Shown here piece after piece: positions 48,361 to 58,915 of a stretch of DNA of 64,000 nt. The first letter of the stretch is position 1. Every line of letters begins with the position of its first letter. Below the pieces are notes generated by a model. It was given only the letters and a program-made list of their open reading frames with translations. It was not told the DNA's origin and searched no databases. Source of the stretch: Epiperipatus broadwayi (Eukaryota; Onychophora; Udeonychophora; Euonychophora; Peripatidae); NCBI GenBank assembly GCA_028023455.1, contig JAQFVV010012402.1, forward strand, positions 15,812,935 to 15,876,934, in the 5' to 3' direction. Made by a program: the position numbers and the translations under genes.

Positions 48361-49625
48361 TTTGTAATACAAGCTTGTTAAATTAAGTCATGCGACAATG
48401 ACTTGATTTCTTTGTAATAATAAACAATATAGAAAAGTTTAAGGAGATCAGTGATGGTAATACAGCAATATAGCAAGAATCAAGAAATTTGAATGATTGT
48501 ACACTGAAATAGGATTAACAAAATGTAGCTTTTATCATATTCACAGGATTATAAACAGTGTCTTTATAAATTGGTGTTTCTATAAAAATTAAGCAATGAT
48601 AAGTCTGAGAAGGAAAGAACTTTGTGAATGTGTAAATATAAAAGTTGGACATTTTATTCATTACACTGTAGATGCATGTAATGTTCATTATTTCTAATAA
48701 CATTAGCATATATTTATTGAATTAAATACATTTGTATCTTGAAAATAATAGTGGAATGAGCAAGCAATATAAATAAAGGTTTTGTTTCTTTTGTTTTTAT
48801 ATATAGGTATTTTCTGATGATCCTAGACTTAAAAAATAAATTTAATTCATCATTTCAAAATGTCAATGTCTAATGATAAAGCAAATAAAAAGAATCCCTT
48901 TTTATCAATGGCATTAGATTTGTAACAACTATGAGAATAAAAATTCCAATAGATGGAATTGTTTAAACATTCTTATTCAATACACCTTAATTAATATTTT
49001 CAAAGCAGGCTCACTGAGTACTCATTTTAATAACCTTGTAAAAATCTAATCTTATTAAAAATATTGGAATTATACAGAATTGTTTCTAAACCTCAGACTG
49101 CCAAAGGAAGAAAATGGATTCATTTTGCTTGCTTTGCAATGAGATGTTGACTCTACAAAATGATCAAATTTAACTATAGATGATACTTAATAATTCATGA
49201 CTTCAAAATATCATATTATCATATAATAATTTAATCATTTTAATGGATGTAATTGTTGAAAATATTTAAGTATGTGGAAATTTCCATTTATAATTTTATT
49301 TTTAAAATAATGCATTCAGATGTTAATAAGACGTAACCAATCAAGATAGTAAACTTAACACTTTTTTGCACTTAAAGAAAAGTCTCTCTTCAGTGCTACA
49401 TTAGTTCTTATATAAAGTGCTGCTGCAAACATATATTAATATAAGACATTAGTCTCACAACATTTCCTTGGATTTTTTTAAATATTGGTATACTGAATAT
49501 TGTAAAGTTAATTCCAGAGCATTTTGATTATTATATTTATTTTATTTTATAAATATGTGTAGAATAAACAAAGTAAACTAGAATCAATTTCTGTCTAAAT
49601 AAACAGTGACATGTTTTAAGTGTGA
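48361..49625. other. AT-rich non-coding stretch
   Basis: Nothing recognised. Confidence 0.35.
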
Positions 49626-49629
49626 TATT

Positions 49630-50088
49630 GCTAGGAAATCAATTTCTACTGACAATCCGAAGGCTAAATCTACTTTGCTCTAGTTCTCTGTGATAGCATT
49701 TTTATCTTGTGTTTAATTAGAATAAAAAAATATACCTTTTTCATTTCTAACCAAATTGTTTTATGGATTTAAATCTAGAAGGTAACTATTTTTGGTATAG
49801 AAAACTCATATCTTTTTTGACATCCTGTAAATAATAACTGATCTCACACATAATGTTGTGTAGGTTAGATTAAATATTTTTATGGATTTATTTTGATGCA
49901 TTGTTACCAGAAAATAATCACTTACTATGGACAGTCTTAAGACTAAAACTATTTTTCCCTAGTATACAATAATAACTTTCCTGTCTTGAGTTTAATTAGA
50001 ATTAAAAATAGATTGCCCTTTCATTTCTAATCCATGTTTTTGTAGAATTTAAACTCCACTATTTTTATTGGTGTAAGGATTTAGAAGA
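49630..50088 (+). repeat. Two adjacent copies of a dispersed repeat (family F)
   Basis: 49660-49795 and 49940-50080 share TCTTG(T/A)GTTTAATTAGAAT-AAAAA, CTTTTTCATTTCTAA, ATGGATTTAAATC-type wording and CTATTTTTNGGTNTA. A third copy lies on minus at 51115-51290. The TTTAAA-centred block resembles a T-arm, so a tRNA-derived SINE is possible. Confidence 0.5.
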
Positions 50089-50239
50089 TTCACACAATCA
50101 CCATTCTTAATGTTTGCACAAGCCAGTTGTAAAGAGGCAAAACTCTCTATACAATAGCACTACTTAGTGTAAGCCAGAGTAATCAAAATGATGCAGGAAG
50201 ATTTGTGCATAAAATCCCTATCTTGTACCTATTCATTCA

Positions 50240-50284
50240 ATACCCCTAGATTAGTTTCTAACTCATGGCTTTCATCAGTGAGGA
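50240..50284 (-). ncRNA. Partly decayed hammerhead (family A, 50.25 kb)
   Basis: On minus, CTGATGA (50272-50278) and GAAA (50255-50258) are intact. Stem II reads AGC/GUU, where the usual GGC/GCC pairs are replaced by A-U and G-U with C-G kept, so pairing survives. Stem III lost a pair (CUAA), and stem I has one extra A next to the cleavage site. Confidence 0.45.
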
Positions 50285-50847
50285 ACCTTGGATCTGTAAG
50301 TACTGCATCTAGATCTTAGGATCTAATAAATTCTCCAACAGCCACCTTTTATTTTATTAGCTAATTATAAAGCTTTGAGTCCAAAATGAAAACACAATAA
50401 TGTTTTCAATTCAAGTTCATTAGCTTGTATAGTTGTACAGATCTGAACTCAGTTCAGCATTCATACTTTTTGGTATCTTTGGTTCTTTAACTATCATATT
50501 CACCATAATTCTGAGTGGTGTTACTGTATGGAGAGTTTTGTCTCTGTATAAACAGCTTGTGTAAGCATAAAGAATGGTGATCATGTGATGTTTAGTGGTT
50601 TAATACCAATCCTGCAAAATAGGATTATGGTGACTGTGGTTATTAAAGAACTAAAGACAGCAAAAATATGGATGCTGAACTGAGTTCAGATCTATATAGT
50701 ACACAAGCAAGTGAGATTGAATTGGAAAACATAATTGTGTCTTCATTTTAGACTCAAAGCTTTATAATTATTTAATAAAGTAAAAGATGGCTACTAGAGG
50801 GTAGCATTAGATACAAAGATTTAGGTGCAGTGTTCTCAAATCCATGG

Positions 50848-50893
50848 CTCATCACTAATAAAAGCCACAAGGTAAAAACTAGTCTGGGGATAT
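50848..50893 (+). ncRNA. Dead hammerhead (family A, 50.85 kb)
   Basis: CTAATAA at 50855-50861 replaces CTGATGA, and AAAA replaces GAAA. The downstream CTAGTCTGGGGATATTGGAT matches the other copies exactly, confirming homology. Confidence 0.5.
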
Positions 50894-51114
50894 TGGATGA
50901 GTAGGCATTAGATAGGGTTTTATGCACAAACCTCCATACTTCCATTGATTACTCTGGATTGCATTGAGTGGCACTATTGTATGGAGAGTTTTGCCTCTGT
51001 GATTTAGAAGATTCATATCTCCATAGTTATTTACAGTAAAATATATTCAAATATACTTATTTACATCATAATAATAGCCAACTCTCTAGAGCATATCAAT
51101 TATTATTTACACGA

Positions 51115-51290
51115 GGTTAAAGGATGTTCGTTTTTTAAGTTCTCATAGCAATAAAAATAGCTGCCTGGGTTTAAATTCATATGACAAGTTGAGTTAAAAA
51201 TGAAAGATCATCTCTTTTATTTCTAATTAAACTCAAGACATAAAAGCTATTATTGGATACTATAACAAAGCAGGACTATCAGTAGAAATT
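51115..51290 (-). repeat. Family F repeat, minus copy
   Basis: In reverse it reads GTCTTGAGTTTAATTAGAAAT, CTTTCATTTTTAACTCAA, TGAATTTAAACCCAGG, GCTATTTTTATTGCTAT, matching the pair at 49.66-50.08 kb. Confidence 0.5.
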
Positions 51291-52100
51291 AATGATTTTT
51301 TATTATTTACACAAAATGTCCTTATGTTTTAATACAAATATATTATATTTTATTTATGTTATCCTAATAGCATGTTTTTGTTGAGCCTTTTATTATATGG
51401 CATTTGTTGATCTAATATTGAGACTTTCATTTTTATTTTTATCTTATGACAAGAAATGTTTGTGCGCTAAAGATATTGACCTAGCTTAAATCCATTCAAT
51501 TAGGCAAAATGATGTTTTTTTTATCATACAAAAATTGATTCAAGAACCTTTAGTTCTATTTACTCTCTTTCAAAGCCATCTATTACAAGTCTGAGTGATA
51601 AATTTTACCATAGAACATTTCTATAAAATTCTATATTTCAGAGTCTTGTCTGTTCTAATGATCCTCATTGAGAAATTGCTAGATGTTTAGTGTAAGTGGG
51701 CCCTCTATGTTACAAAGAGTCATTAAGTAACCAGAAACTAGTCTAGAGATGTAGTGAACAAAGTGAATTTCTGTTCTTAAAATCATAAAAAGAATAAATG
51801 AATTAAAATTGTTTAATTAAAACAATGAATGATTTTATAAATGTCTTGAGAAATATGAACAATCTTTGCCGATTAACTCTTCCTACTCATAAATTTGCAC
51901 ACCACATCAGGTATTCAAATATTTTGAGAATATGAATTTGGCATTTTTCAGAGATTAATTGGTGATTGAACAAAAAAAAACAATGCTTAAGTTCCAGTTA
52001 ATAACATTACATAGTCAATAACTGTGTATACTGAATACAAAAGAATGGTTTCATCAACATTGGGTTTTAAATTATTTTTTAAACAATTACTATACATGGA
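51291..52100. other. AT-rich non-coding stretch
   Basis: No gene seen. Possibly intron of the downstream neuropeptide gene. Confidence 0.3.
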
Positions 52101-52538
52101 TTATTACAACAGGCAAAACTCACTATACGTATTGCCACACACAGCAAGCTAGAGTAATCAATGGATGCCAGAAGACTTGTGCATAAAATCCCCTTCTAGT
52201 GCCTACTCATCCAATATCCCCAGACTCGTTTCTGGTTTGTGGCCTTCATCAGTGAGGATCTTTGGATCTGAGAGCACTGCGCCTAGATCTTAGGATCTAA
52301 TGCAACCCTCTAGCAGTCATCTTTTATCTCCACTTGACTACAAAACACTGAGTCTTAAATTGAAAACACCTTAATATTTTCAGTCTAAGCTCATTAGCTT
52401 ATATAGTTATATAGGTTTGAACTTTGTTCAGTACCTATACATTTTAGGATCTTTGGTTCTTTAATAACCATAGTCACCACTATCCTATTAGGCAGGATTG
52501 GTTTTAAGCCATATAGCGAGTTTTGCCTGTTGTAATAA
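52101..52538 (-). mobile_element. Complete family A element with hammerhead
   Basis: 438 bp with 27-bp inverted ends (TTATTACAACAGGCAAAACT; one mismatch). On the sense (minus) strand the order is left end, AGGATAGTGGTGACTATGGTT, a near-palindrome TGAACAAAGTTCA (52417-52430), a body of about 160 bp, the hammerhead at 52216-52259, then GGGGATTTTATGCAC and the right end. No ORF. It lies about 0.9 kb upstream of the eclosion-hormone-like exon and on the opposite strand, perhaps within its intron. Confidence 0.8.
52216..52259 (-). ncRNA. Type I hammerhead ribozyme candidate (family A, 52.2 kb)
   Basis: On minus: stem I ATCCTCA (52253-52259)/TGGGGAT (52216-52222), 7 pairs with one U-G; CTGATGA 52246-52252; stem II 52233-52245 with GG/CC; GAAA 52229-52232; stem III A-C/G-U with loop GA; GUC cleavage triplet ending at 52223. 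All invariant bases are present. A weakness is stem II, only two Watson-Crick pairs plus an A-A first position. Confidence 0.6.
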
Positions 52539-53436
52539 TAGTTATAAGCAAGCATAAAAAATAGTGATCATGTGATGTTTATTGGCTTAAAATTAATATT
52601 AGGATTATGAGTTTTCATTAAGTTATTATTAAAGAGAATGTTGGGAAATAGAAACAGTTAACTTATGAAATATTATCATGCCTATTTATTTAGAATATAA
52701 ACAGAGAATTAAAAAAACAAACAGTCATTAGTGACTCTTACTTACTGTTCTAAAATATAATTATTAAACCACAAAAGGTTTAAATAATTTTTCAGAAGTT
52801 CTTTTTTATAATATAGGCACTTTCAAGAAAATTATACAAAAGATAGAATGACCTCTTAGATCGTTTATAAATATTTAATATGATTTTCAAACACATGCAA
52901 TCTGGTGCACATTATTGTTGTACAATATTAATCTATTTTATCAATATGATAATAGACTTATAAATAATGATGACAAATATATCAATCTGCACTCCTAGAT
53001 CAATCTCATCCTATGATTATTTGAACTAAACATGACATTCTTGCCATAACACCACAATTTTATATTACCATCAGATCTAAGCGAATGAGAAAGAGCCATC
53101 ATGCATTGTTTCTGTATGCCTATGAAAAAGTAATGTTCAGAAAACAATAATATCACCATTACAAATTTAAGCAGTGAGCTCTCAATCTCTTCATTTCCTC
53201 TTTAACATATCTTTAATTACAATTTGTACAATACATTTGTGAAATTGTTTCGTACCATTTGAACTACGATAAACCGCAAATAATAATAATAATAATAATA
53301 ATATCTCATTTTAAAATATTGCTTTGTTTTCTTAGCTATTAAAAAATTCAGAAGAAGCTTTAAATATAATCCAAAAGAATCTTTATAGATATTTAATTAA
53401 ATATTTTGTCATAATATTTATTCATTTATTTTTCAG
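52539..53436. other. Probable intron 3' part upstream of the hormone exon
   Basis: Non-coding, with an (AAT)n run at 53281-53302. It ends in a pyrimidine-rich tract and TTTTTCAG at 53429-53436, a good splice acceptor. No upstream exon could be recognised. Confidence 0.45.
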
Positions 53437-53892
53437 ATGGAAGGTGGCGTTGCAATTCTGACTGTTTCAGTGATATATCTTCTAAGAGACTATAGTGAAG
53501 GAATGGTATTAACAGATTCAAAACAAGCAATATTTCGATGTCTAAGAAATTGTGAATATTGTATAAATATGTGGGAGTCAAATTTGTATAACGGTAAATT
53601 ATGTGCTGAGTCGTGTATCAAAAATGGTGGAGAAAGAATTGTTGATCCCGAATGTGATAGAATTGAATTCTTCCGTCTTTCTGTTAAAAATATTAATCGT
53701 ATTTTAAAACAAAAGCGGCAAAATGAATTTACTGTTAAACCACCTACTCTGAATAAAGTTTCAAGTAAAGTTCAACCATTTTTTATTCTTTTTCCATCAG
53801 AACATTATTCAGCACGTGATCCAAGTTATTACCATAGGTTTTATAAAGAAGATGAGGACAAATTGAATGATAATTTATATATTAATATATAA
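53437..53892 (+). CDS. Eclosion hormone-like neuropeptide precursor (exon)
   Basis: The 151-residue frame has six cysteines: C35-x3-C39-x2-C42-x13-C56-x3-C60-x12-C73. The block GKLCAESCIK at 53-62 is the eclosion hormone hallmark; in the family the pairing is 1-5, 2-4, 3-6. Residues 4-16 (GVAILTVSVIYLL) are hydrophobic and could be a signal peptide core, with a plausible cut after SEG at 20-22. The hormone triggers ecdysis behaviour through a guanylyl cyclase receptor in insects. After Cys73 the family usually ends within about 15 residues; here a KQKR site at 91-94 is followed by a 57-residue tail with no known match. The ATG directly follows a splice acceptor, so the true start may lie in an upstream exon. 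Stop TAA at 53890-53892. Confidence 0.8.
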   Translation: MEGGVAILTVSVIYLLRDYSEGMVLTDSKQAIFRCLRNCEYCINMWESNLYNGKLCAESCIKNGGERIVDPECDRIEFFRLSVKNINRILKQKRQNEFTVKPPTLNKVSSKVQPFFILFPSEHYSARDPSYYHRFYKEDEDKLNDNLYINI

Positions 53893-53902
53893 TTTTCAAA
53901 AA

Positions 53903-53908
53903 AATAAA
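53903..53908 (+). promoter_or_regulatory. Polyadenylation signal AATAAA
   Basis: AATAAA lies 11 bases after the hormone stop codon. This suggests a very short 3' UTR unless a more distal site is used. The AT-richness makes chance occurrence possible. Confidence 0.4.
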
Positions 53909-53959
53909 CATTGAATGCAATGAAAATAATACTAGCAAAAATCTAACTTCTGTATTATA

Positions 53960-54095
53960 CATGAATTCAGAGAATTAGCTTAATGAACGTAAATTTAAGC
54001 TTAAAAAGCTGTCTATTGACTATTCAATAAAGGTTATTGAGGGTCGTGTGAAAGTCTGAGTTCAAACCCCCTATGTATTACATATATAAGTGCAG
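53960..54095 (+). repeat. tRNA-derived SINE-like repeat (second copy of the 5.6-kb family)
   Basis: TTAGCTTAATGAACG (A-box-like) and CTGAGTTCAAACCCCC (B-box-like) lie about 85 bp apart, followed by TATTACATATATAA. The 3' half matches 5610-5670. Confidence 0.45.
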
Positions 54096-54869
54096 ATATG
54101 AAAAAGCCTGTACTGTAGTAAAAATGTTGTAGAATGGAAATAGAGAAATAATATCTATCCAATTATTAAATGATTTATTCCTCCATTCAACCTGCACAAG
54201 TTTCTAATCTTAAATATAGATTTTTTTAAAACTCTCATTCATATGTTTGCTTTTATCATATTAATATCGATAAAGATGATAATATTTTCTTTCAGTACAT
54301 TCATAACAGGGCAAATTTATATTTTAATGGAATCATTTTACTTTTAAAAAAGAATTTCCTTTAACAAATAATAGCAATTTTTAACAATGTTAAATTTTTT
54401 TATCAGCACCAACTCAACTTTCACTATATCTTAATCATTTACCAGTATAGAAGTTCCAGACTACTTTTCCACAATGTTTAAGTTTTTTTTTTTTACATGA
54501 TGATTCTTAAATGTCATGCTAATCACATTTCCGAAGGAGGTGAAAAAGACAAATGGAAACATCGATTGGACAAGTACACTGTCAATAAGTATTGTAATCA
54601 AAAGTTAATTCTATCTGTGTGACATCAGAAAAATGAGCTACTGCAATCACTGTGCAATATAAAACTATCCTTCCATGAATTAAGTATCAACTTGTTTAAT
54701 TTTATTATCAATCCAGTATTCACCAAGATGGAACATCTCACATTGGATTATTATAGAGGACCTATAGAGACGAGCAGAGTAATATTTGAACATTTTTCTG
54801 ATCATGACTTTTTTGTATTTGATCTGTAATTTCTGTCTGTAATGCTTACTTTGAATACTTGTTTTGTAG
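54096..54869. other. Non-coding stretch
   Basis: No gene or clear repeat. Confidence 0.35.
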
Positions 54870-55018
54870 AATTAAGTCCTCTATTAGAATGGAATAGCAT
54901 ATGAGACAAATTTTTACAGATCTGTTGCTTTCTTCTATGAAGAATGCCATTTGGTGAGTGAATATTTTGAAACATTTACTATAACGGTAAAACTGCCATT
55001 CTAATAGAGAACTTAATT
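54870..55018. mobile_element. Small MITE with 23-bp inverted ends
   Basis: AATTAAGTCCTCTATTAGAA at the left is inverted at the right with one change, around about 100 bp. No coding capacity. Confidence 0.7.
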
Positions 55019-55346
55019 GAAGCCAGTACTGGCTTTTTTTTTTTAATAAAAATTATAGAAATTGAAACTTTTATTTTCTAATTAAAGCATTTTATAAAAT
55101 TGGTTACAAATACATAGCAATTTTTGTCAAAAGTATAAATAGCATAATCATAGTACAATCACTACATTATATGGGTGGCTACTATTCTTGCTCTTATTTA
55201 CTTGTAGTGTACATAGAAATATTATAAACTATGATGAAGGAGGATGGGACTAGAAATATCCCAAATTAATAACTGATACAGCGTTTTGCATAGTCAGTTA
55301 AAAAAATATAATGATGAATCTCTTAAAAGTGAAATTTATTCAATAT

Positions 55347-55610
55347 TATATCTTATTAAATAATCACCATCTTCTTACACCTTTAAGCAAATAATATTTA
55401 TTATATAATAACTGTTTCATCTGTTCCTCACAGTCTTCTTCAGATCTTAATCTATTCCTTTCTCTTTCCAAAATAAAATAAAATGGTGGAAAGGGAAAAG
55501 AATAGATTGAGATCTGAAGAAGACTGTGAGGAAGAGTCAAAACTGTTATTATATAATAAACATTATTTGCTTAAAGGTGTAAGAAGATGGTGATTATTTA
55601 ATAAGATATA
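55347..55610. mobile_element. Foldback element with ~115-bp arms
   Basis: TATATCTTATTAAATAATCA and the following CTTCTTACACCTTTAAGC...CAGATCT block are inverted almost perfectly at 55505-55610. The arms contain ATCTGAAGAAGACTGTGAGG on the inward strand, which vaguely resembles a hammerhead core with A at position 7. The left arm keeps GATGAAAC downstream, but stem I does not pair well. Confidence 0.7.
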
Positions 55611-56094
55611 TAGTTATATATGAATAGGCTGCAGAACGGAGTTTGTTATTAACTAAAAGGAGACCCTTTGATTCCTCTTGGAGGCCTTAAAGGAACCGAG
55701 CAGGGCAAATTCCCTATGTCCACTCCATACATTCTTGTCGTTCCAGCTGTTATTACTAAGTGATTATTCATATAGTATACGAACATGGATGGGCTGCTTA
55801 CCAACATGCATTAGCCATCATGGTGAGTTTATTGGCGTTTTACCTCTGAGTTTAAGATTAAGAAACACCATGGTCTTTTTCTCAATGCCTGATAAGGCAG
55901 AATGAATGTTTGTGTAAATGATAAATATTTTTTCAATACATATATACAATTATGACAAACAAAAATAAAGCATGGCCCTTATTCCCAGGAGGCTGTAAAG
56001 TCACCAACCAAGGCAGTGGTTGGCGGCCAAAGATGCTAAGAATCCTCTGATTGTGGACCCAGGATGCCATTTGATGATGACTTTTTATTTAGGT

Positions 56095-57250
56095 ACTTAC
56101 AACTGCAGATCACTTTCAAGTGAAGGAAGATTGCAAGAATTAGAAGAAGAACTGTCTTATATTAAATGGGACATTATTGGACTTTGGACTTTGTGAAGTT
56201 AGAAGAAAAGGTGAAGAGAATTGATTTAAAAAGTGGACATATACTCTATTATAAAGACACAAATATTGGAAATACAAGTGGAGTAAGAAAGTGGAAGAAT
56301 AATATTGTGGAGATTGATGGTGTATTGGACAGAGTGGCAAGATTAGTTATACAACTTAATAGCAGATACCAAATGCAGATAATTCAGGTTTATGCCCAAC
56401 AAGTTCACATAGTGATGAAGTAGTAGAAGATTTTTATATGGATGTGCAAACGGCTTTTGATCAGAGTAAACAACATTTTAAAATTGTTATGGGGACTTTA
56501 ATGCTAGAATTGGTAAACAAATGAAAGATGAAAGTGCTGTAAGTAATTTTGGTTATGATAATAGAAATGAGAGAGGACATAGACTTCTGGACTTTGCAGA
56601 AAAAGAAAAACTTTATATTATGAATTCTTTTTTTGAGAAAAATGTTAAAAGGAAATGGACATGGAAGCATCCAAATGATAGTATAGCAGAATTGGATTAT
56701 ATTTTGACAAACAGGAAATACATATTTCAAGATTGCAATGTTCTTAATCGATTAGTAAGGTGTAAGATACGTGTTAATGTAAAACTAGAGAGACAAAAAT
56801 TATTAAGAAAAATAATATTTTCAGTTGATATTCCTAATCTTCAGAAACATTCTAATGAATTTAAATTAGAACTTACAAATTGGTTTCAAGTATTAGTAGA
56901 TTTTGAGCATGTTTCAGATTTGAATGAAATTAATATGAAAATAACTGATACACTTTTAAAAACTGCAACAAAGATAGCTGGTAGAAAAAAGCAGCAATTG
57001 ACTAATAAAATTTCTACTGAGACTAGAGAATTTATGAAGAAAAGAAGGAATATGGAGATATACAAAAATGATGCATTAAAAAGGATTGAATATCTCGAAT
57101 TTTGTAAAATGGTGCGGAAATGAGTTGAAAATGATATAAGAAAGTATAACTGTGAACTAGCAAGAAAAGCTGTAGTAGAGAATAAAAGTCTCAAGAATGT
57201 TAAACAACATTTTGGTATTGGTAGGAAATTTATATCTGCAATAAGAAAAA
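56095..57250 (+). pseudogene. LINE-A ORF2, endonuclease and linker
   Basis: The frame starts with a TYNCRSLSSEGRLQELEEE-type opening at 56096-56150, the usual start of RTE endonucleases. It shifts at about 56195, 56393 and 56490. 56521-57123 is the longest piece, including WTWKHPNDSIAELDYILTNR. The downstream CDHRLV block is deleted to NRLVRC, so the catalytic His is missing. A stop at 57121 separates it from RT. Confidence 0.8.
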
Positions 57251-57253
57251 AAG

Positions 57254-57503
57254 ATGGAATTATTGCTAAAAAATAGAGATGACATCATGAAATTCGTAGA
57301 AGATTTTTATCAAGAATTATATAGTAATAAAGAACAAGTACCTCCTATATCTATTACATCTTCCAAATTGCCCAGAATTTTAAATGAAGAAGTGAGACAT
57401 GCAATTAAATCTATGAAGAGAGGAAAGGCTCCAGGTAATGATGGAATTATAATTGATATATTAAAAGAAGCAGGTGAAGAAATAGAATTTTTTTTTAGCA
57501 AAG

Positions 57504-57548
<45 letters not shown>

Positions 57549-58896
57549 TAAATGATAAAGATGTACTGGATGGTTGGAAGAATGCAGTAATAATATTAAT
57601 ATTTAAAAAAGATGATAAAGAAGATATTAGAAATTACTGACCTATCAGTCTTTTATCAGTTTTATATAAAATTTTTACCAAGATAATTACAACTCGTCTA
57701 CAGAGAACATTGGATTTCCACCAACCAAGAGAACAAGCTGGATTTAAAAGTGGTTTTAGTACAGTAGATCATATCCAGGTATTGAGAGAAGTTATAGAAA
57801 GGACAAATGAATATGAGTTGCCATTATGTTTTGGATTTGTAGATTATGAAAAGGCAATTGATTCTATAAACATTTCTTCAGTGATTAAAGCATTGGATCA
57901 TCAAGGTATAGATCCAGGATATTGTCATATTTTAAAGAATATTTATAAAAATGCAACAGCAACAATTAGATTACATAATGATACTGGGAAACTCAACATT
58001 GAGAAAGATGTAAGACAAGGTGACTCCATATCTCCAAAACTTTTTATAGCAGTGCTGCAAGAAGTATTTTGTGGATTAAAATGGGAAACTAAAGGAGTGA
58101 AAGTAAATGGAGATTATTTAAGTCATTTAGATTTTGCAGATGATGTAGTTGTTTTTGCAAATAATGCTTCAGAGCTGCAGGAAATGTTGCAGGAGTTATC
58201 AGATGAAAGTAGGAAAATAGGACTAAAGATAAATGTTAAAAAGACTAAAGTAATGTTTAATCGATTTGCTCAAAATATGAAAATAAAGATTGATTATGAT
58301 GAATTAGAAGAAGTTAACAGTTACAAATACCTCAGTCAGATTATTAATACAGATGGAAACATAATGGATGAAATTAATCATAGAATTAAACTTGGTTGGA
58401 GTGCTTTTGGTAGAAATAACTTGATACTAAAAGGAAATATGCCTATGTGTTTGAAAAGAAAGGTTTTTAACAAATGTGTTTTACCAGTTCTTACTTATGG
58501 ATTTGAGACTTGGACACTTAATAGAAGAGCAATACAGAGACTTCAGACCACTCAAAGAAGTATGGAGAGATGTATGTTGGGAGTAACAAGAAGAGATCGA
58601 AAACACAATGTATGGGTAAGAGAACAAACAGGTGTACTGACCTCATTGAAAAAATTAAACGATTGAAGTGGAGTTGGGCTGGACATATTGCTAGAAGAGA
58701 TGATAATAGATGGATAATTGAAATTTTAAACTGGATTCCAAGAGATTGTAAAAGACCCAGAAAGAGACCACATATGAGATGGATGGATGAAATAAGAAAG
58801 TATGCAGGGGTGATGTGGAGAAGAGAAGCTAAAGATCAGAGAAGATGGATTAAACTTGGAGAGACCTTCATTTTGCAGTGGATTGATAATAGTTGA
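57254..58896 (+). pseudogene. LINE-A ORF2, reverse transcriptase and C-terminus
   Basis: 57254-57640 encodes the RT entry region (KRGKAPGNDGIIIDILKEAG) and contains an in-frame (TA)n expansion. A TGA at 57638 replaces the Arg of NYRPISLL. 57710-58666 carries motif A FVDYEKAIDS, motif B RQGDSISPKLF and motif C FADDVVVF, then the thumb and LPVLTYGFETWTLN. A frameshift near 58630 moves to 58570-58896, with KRLKWSWAGHIARRDDNRW. Apart from these breaks the enzyme core is well kept. Confidence 0.85.
57507..57545. repeat. (TA)n expansion inside the LINE-A RT frame
   Basis: About 19 TA units sit where other copies encode a short SNVI/FNKCLN-like segment. The expansion adds an alternating Tyr-Ile run and leaves the frame open. 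Confidence 0.9.
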
Positions 58897-58915
58897 TGAT
58901 GATGATGATGATGAA

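Larger units (their letters stand above)
50089..51000. mobile_element. Head-to-head pair of family A elements
   Basis: The unit 50134-50547 has inverted ends GAGGCAAAACTCTC and GAGAGTTTTGTCTC. A second, inverted unit of about 50601-51000 ends GAGAGTTTTGCCTCTGT. Each contains a ribozyme-like segment (50240-50284 minus; 50848-50893 plus) and a near-palindrome CTGAACT(C/G)AGTTCAG at 50443-50458 and 50675-50690. Host-side wording ATGGTGATCATGTGATGTTTA lies between the units. Confidence 0.7.
55643..58915 (+). mobile_element. LINE-A (RTE-type), best-preserved copy
   Basis: The 5' region (55643-56090) is untranslated and shared with the minus copy at 43.1-42.6 kb. One large ORF, now broken, encodes AP-endonuclease followed by RT; the 3' end is short and closes with a (GAT)n tail (58896-58913). 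A single ORF with endonuclease, compact RT and a C-terminal KRLKWSWAGHIARR-type block, ending in a short repeat, is characteristic of the RTE clade. All three RT catalytic motifs are intact; inactivation is by stops and frameshifts. Confidence 0.88.

Noticed and set aside
48808-48830. CTGATGA at about 48815 as a hammerhead core
   Set aside because: There is no GAAA at suitable distance and no stem I partner.
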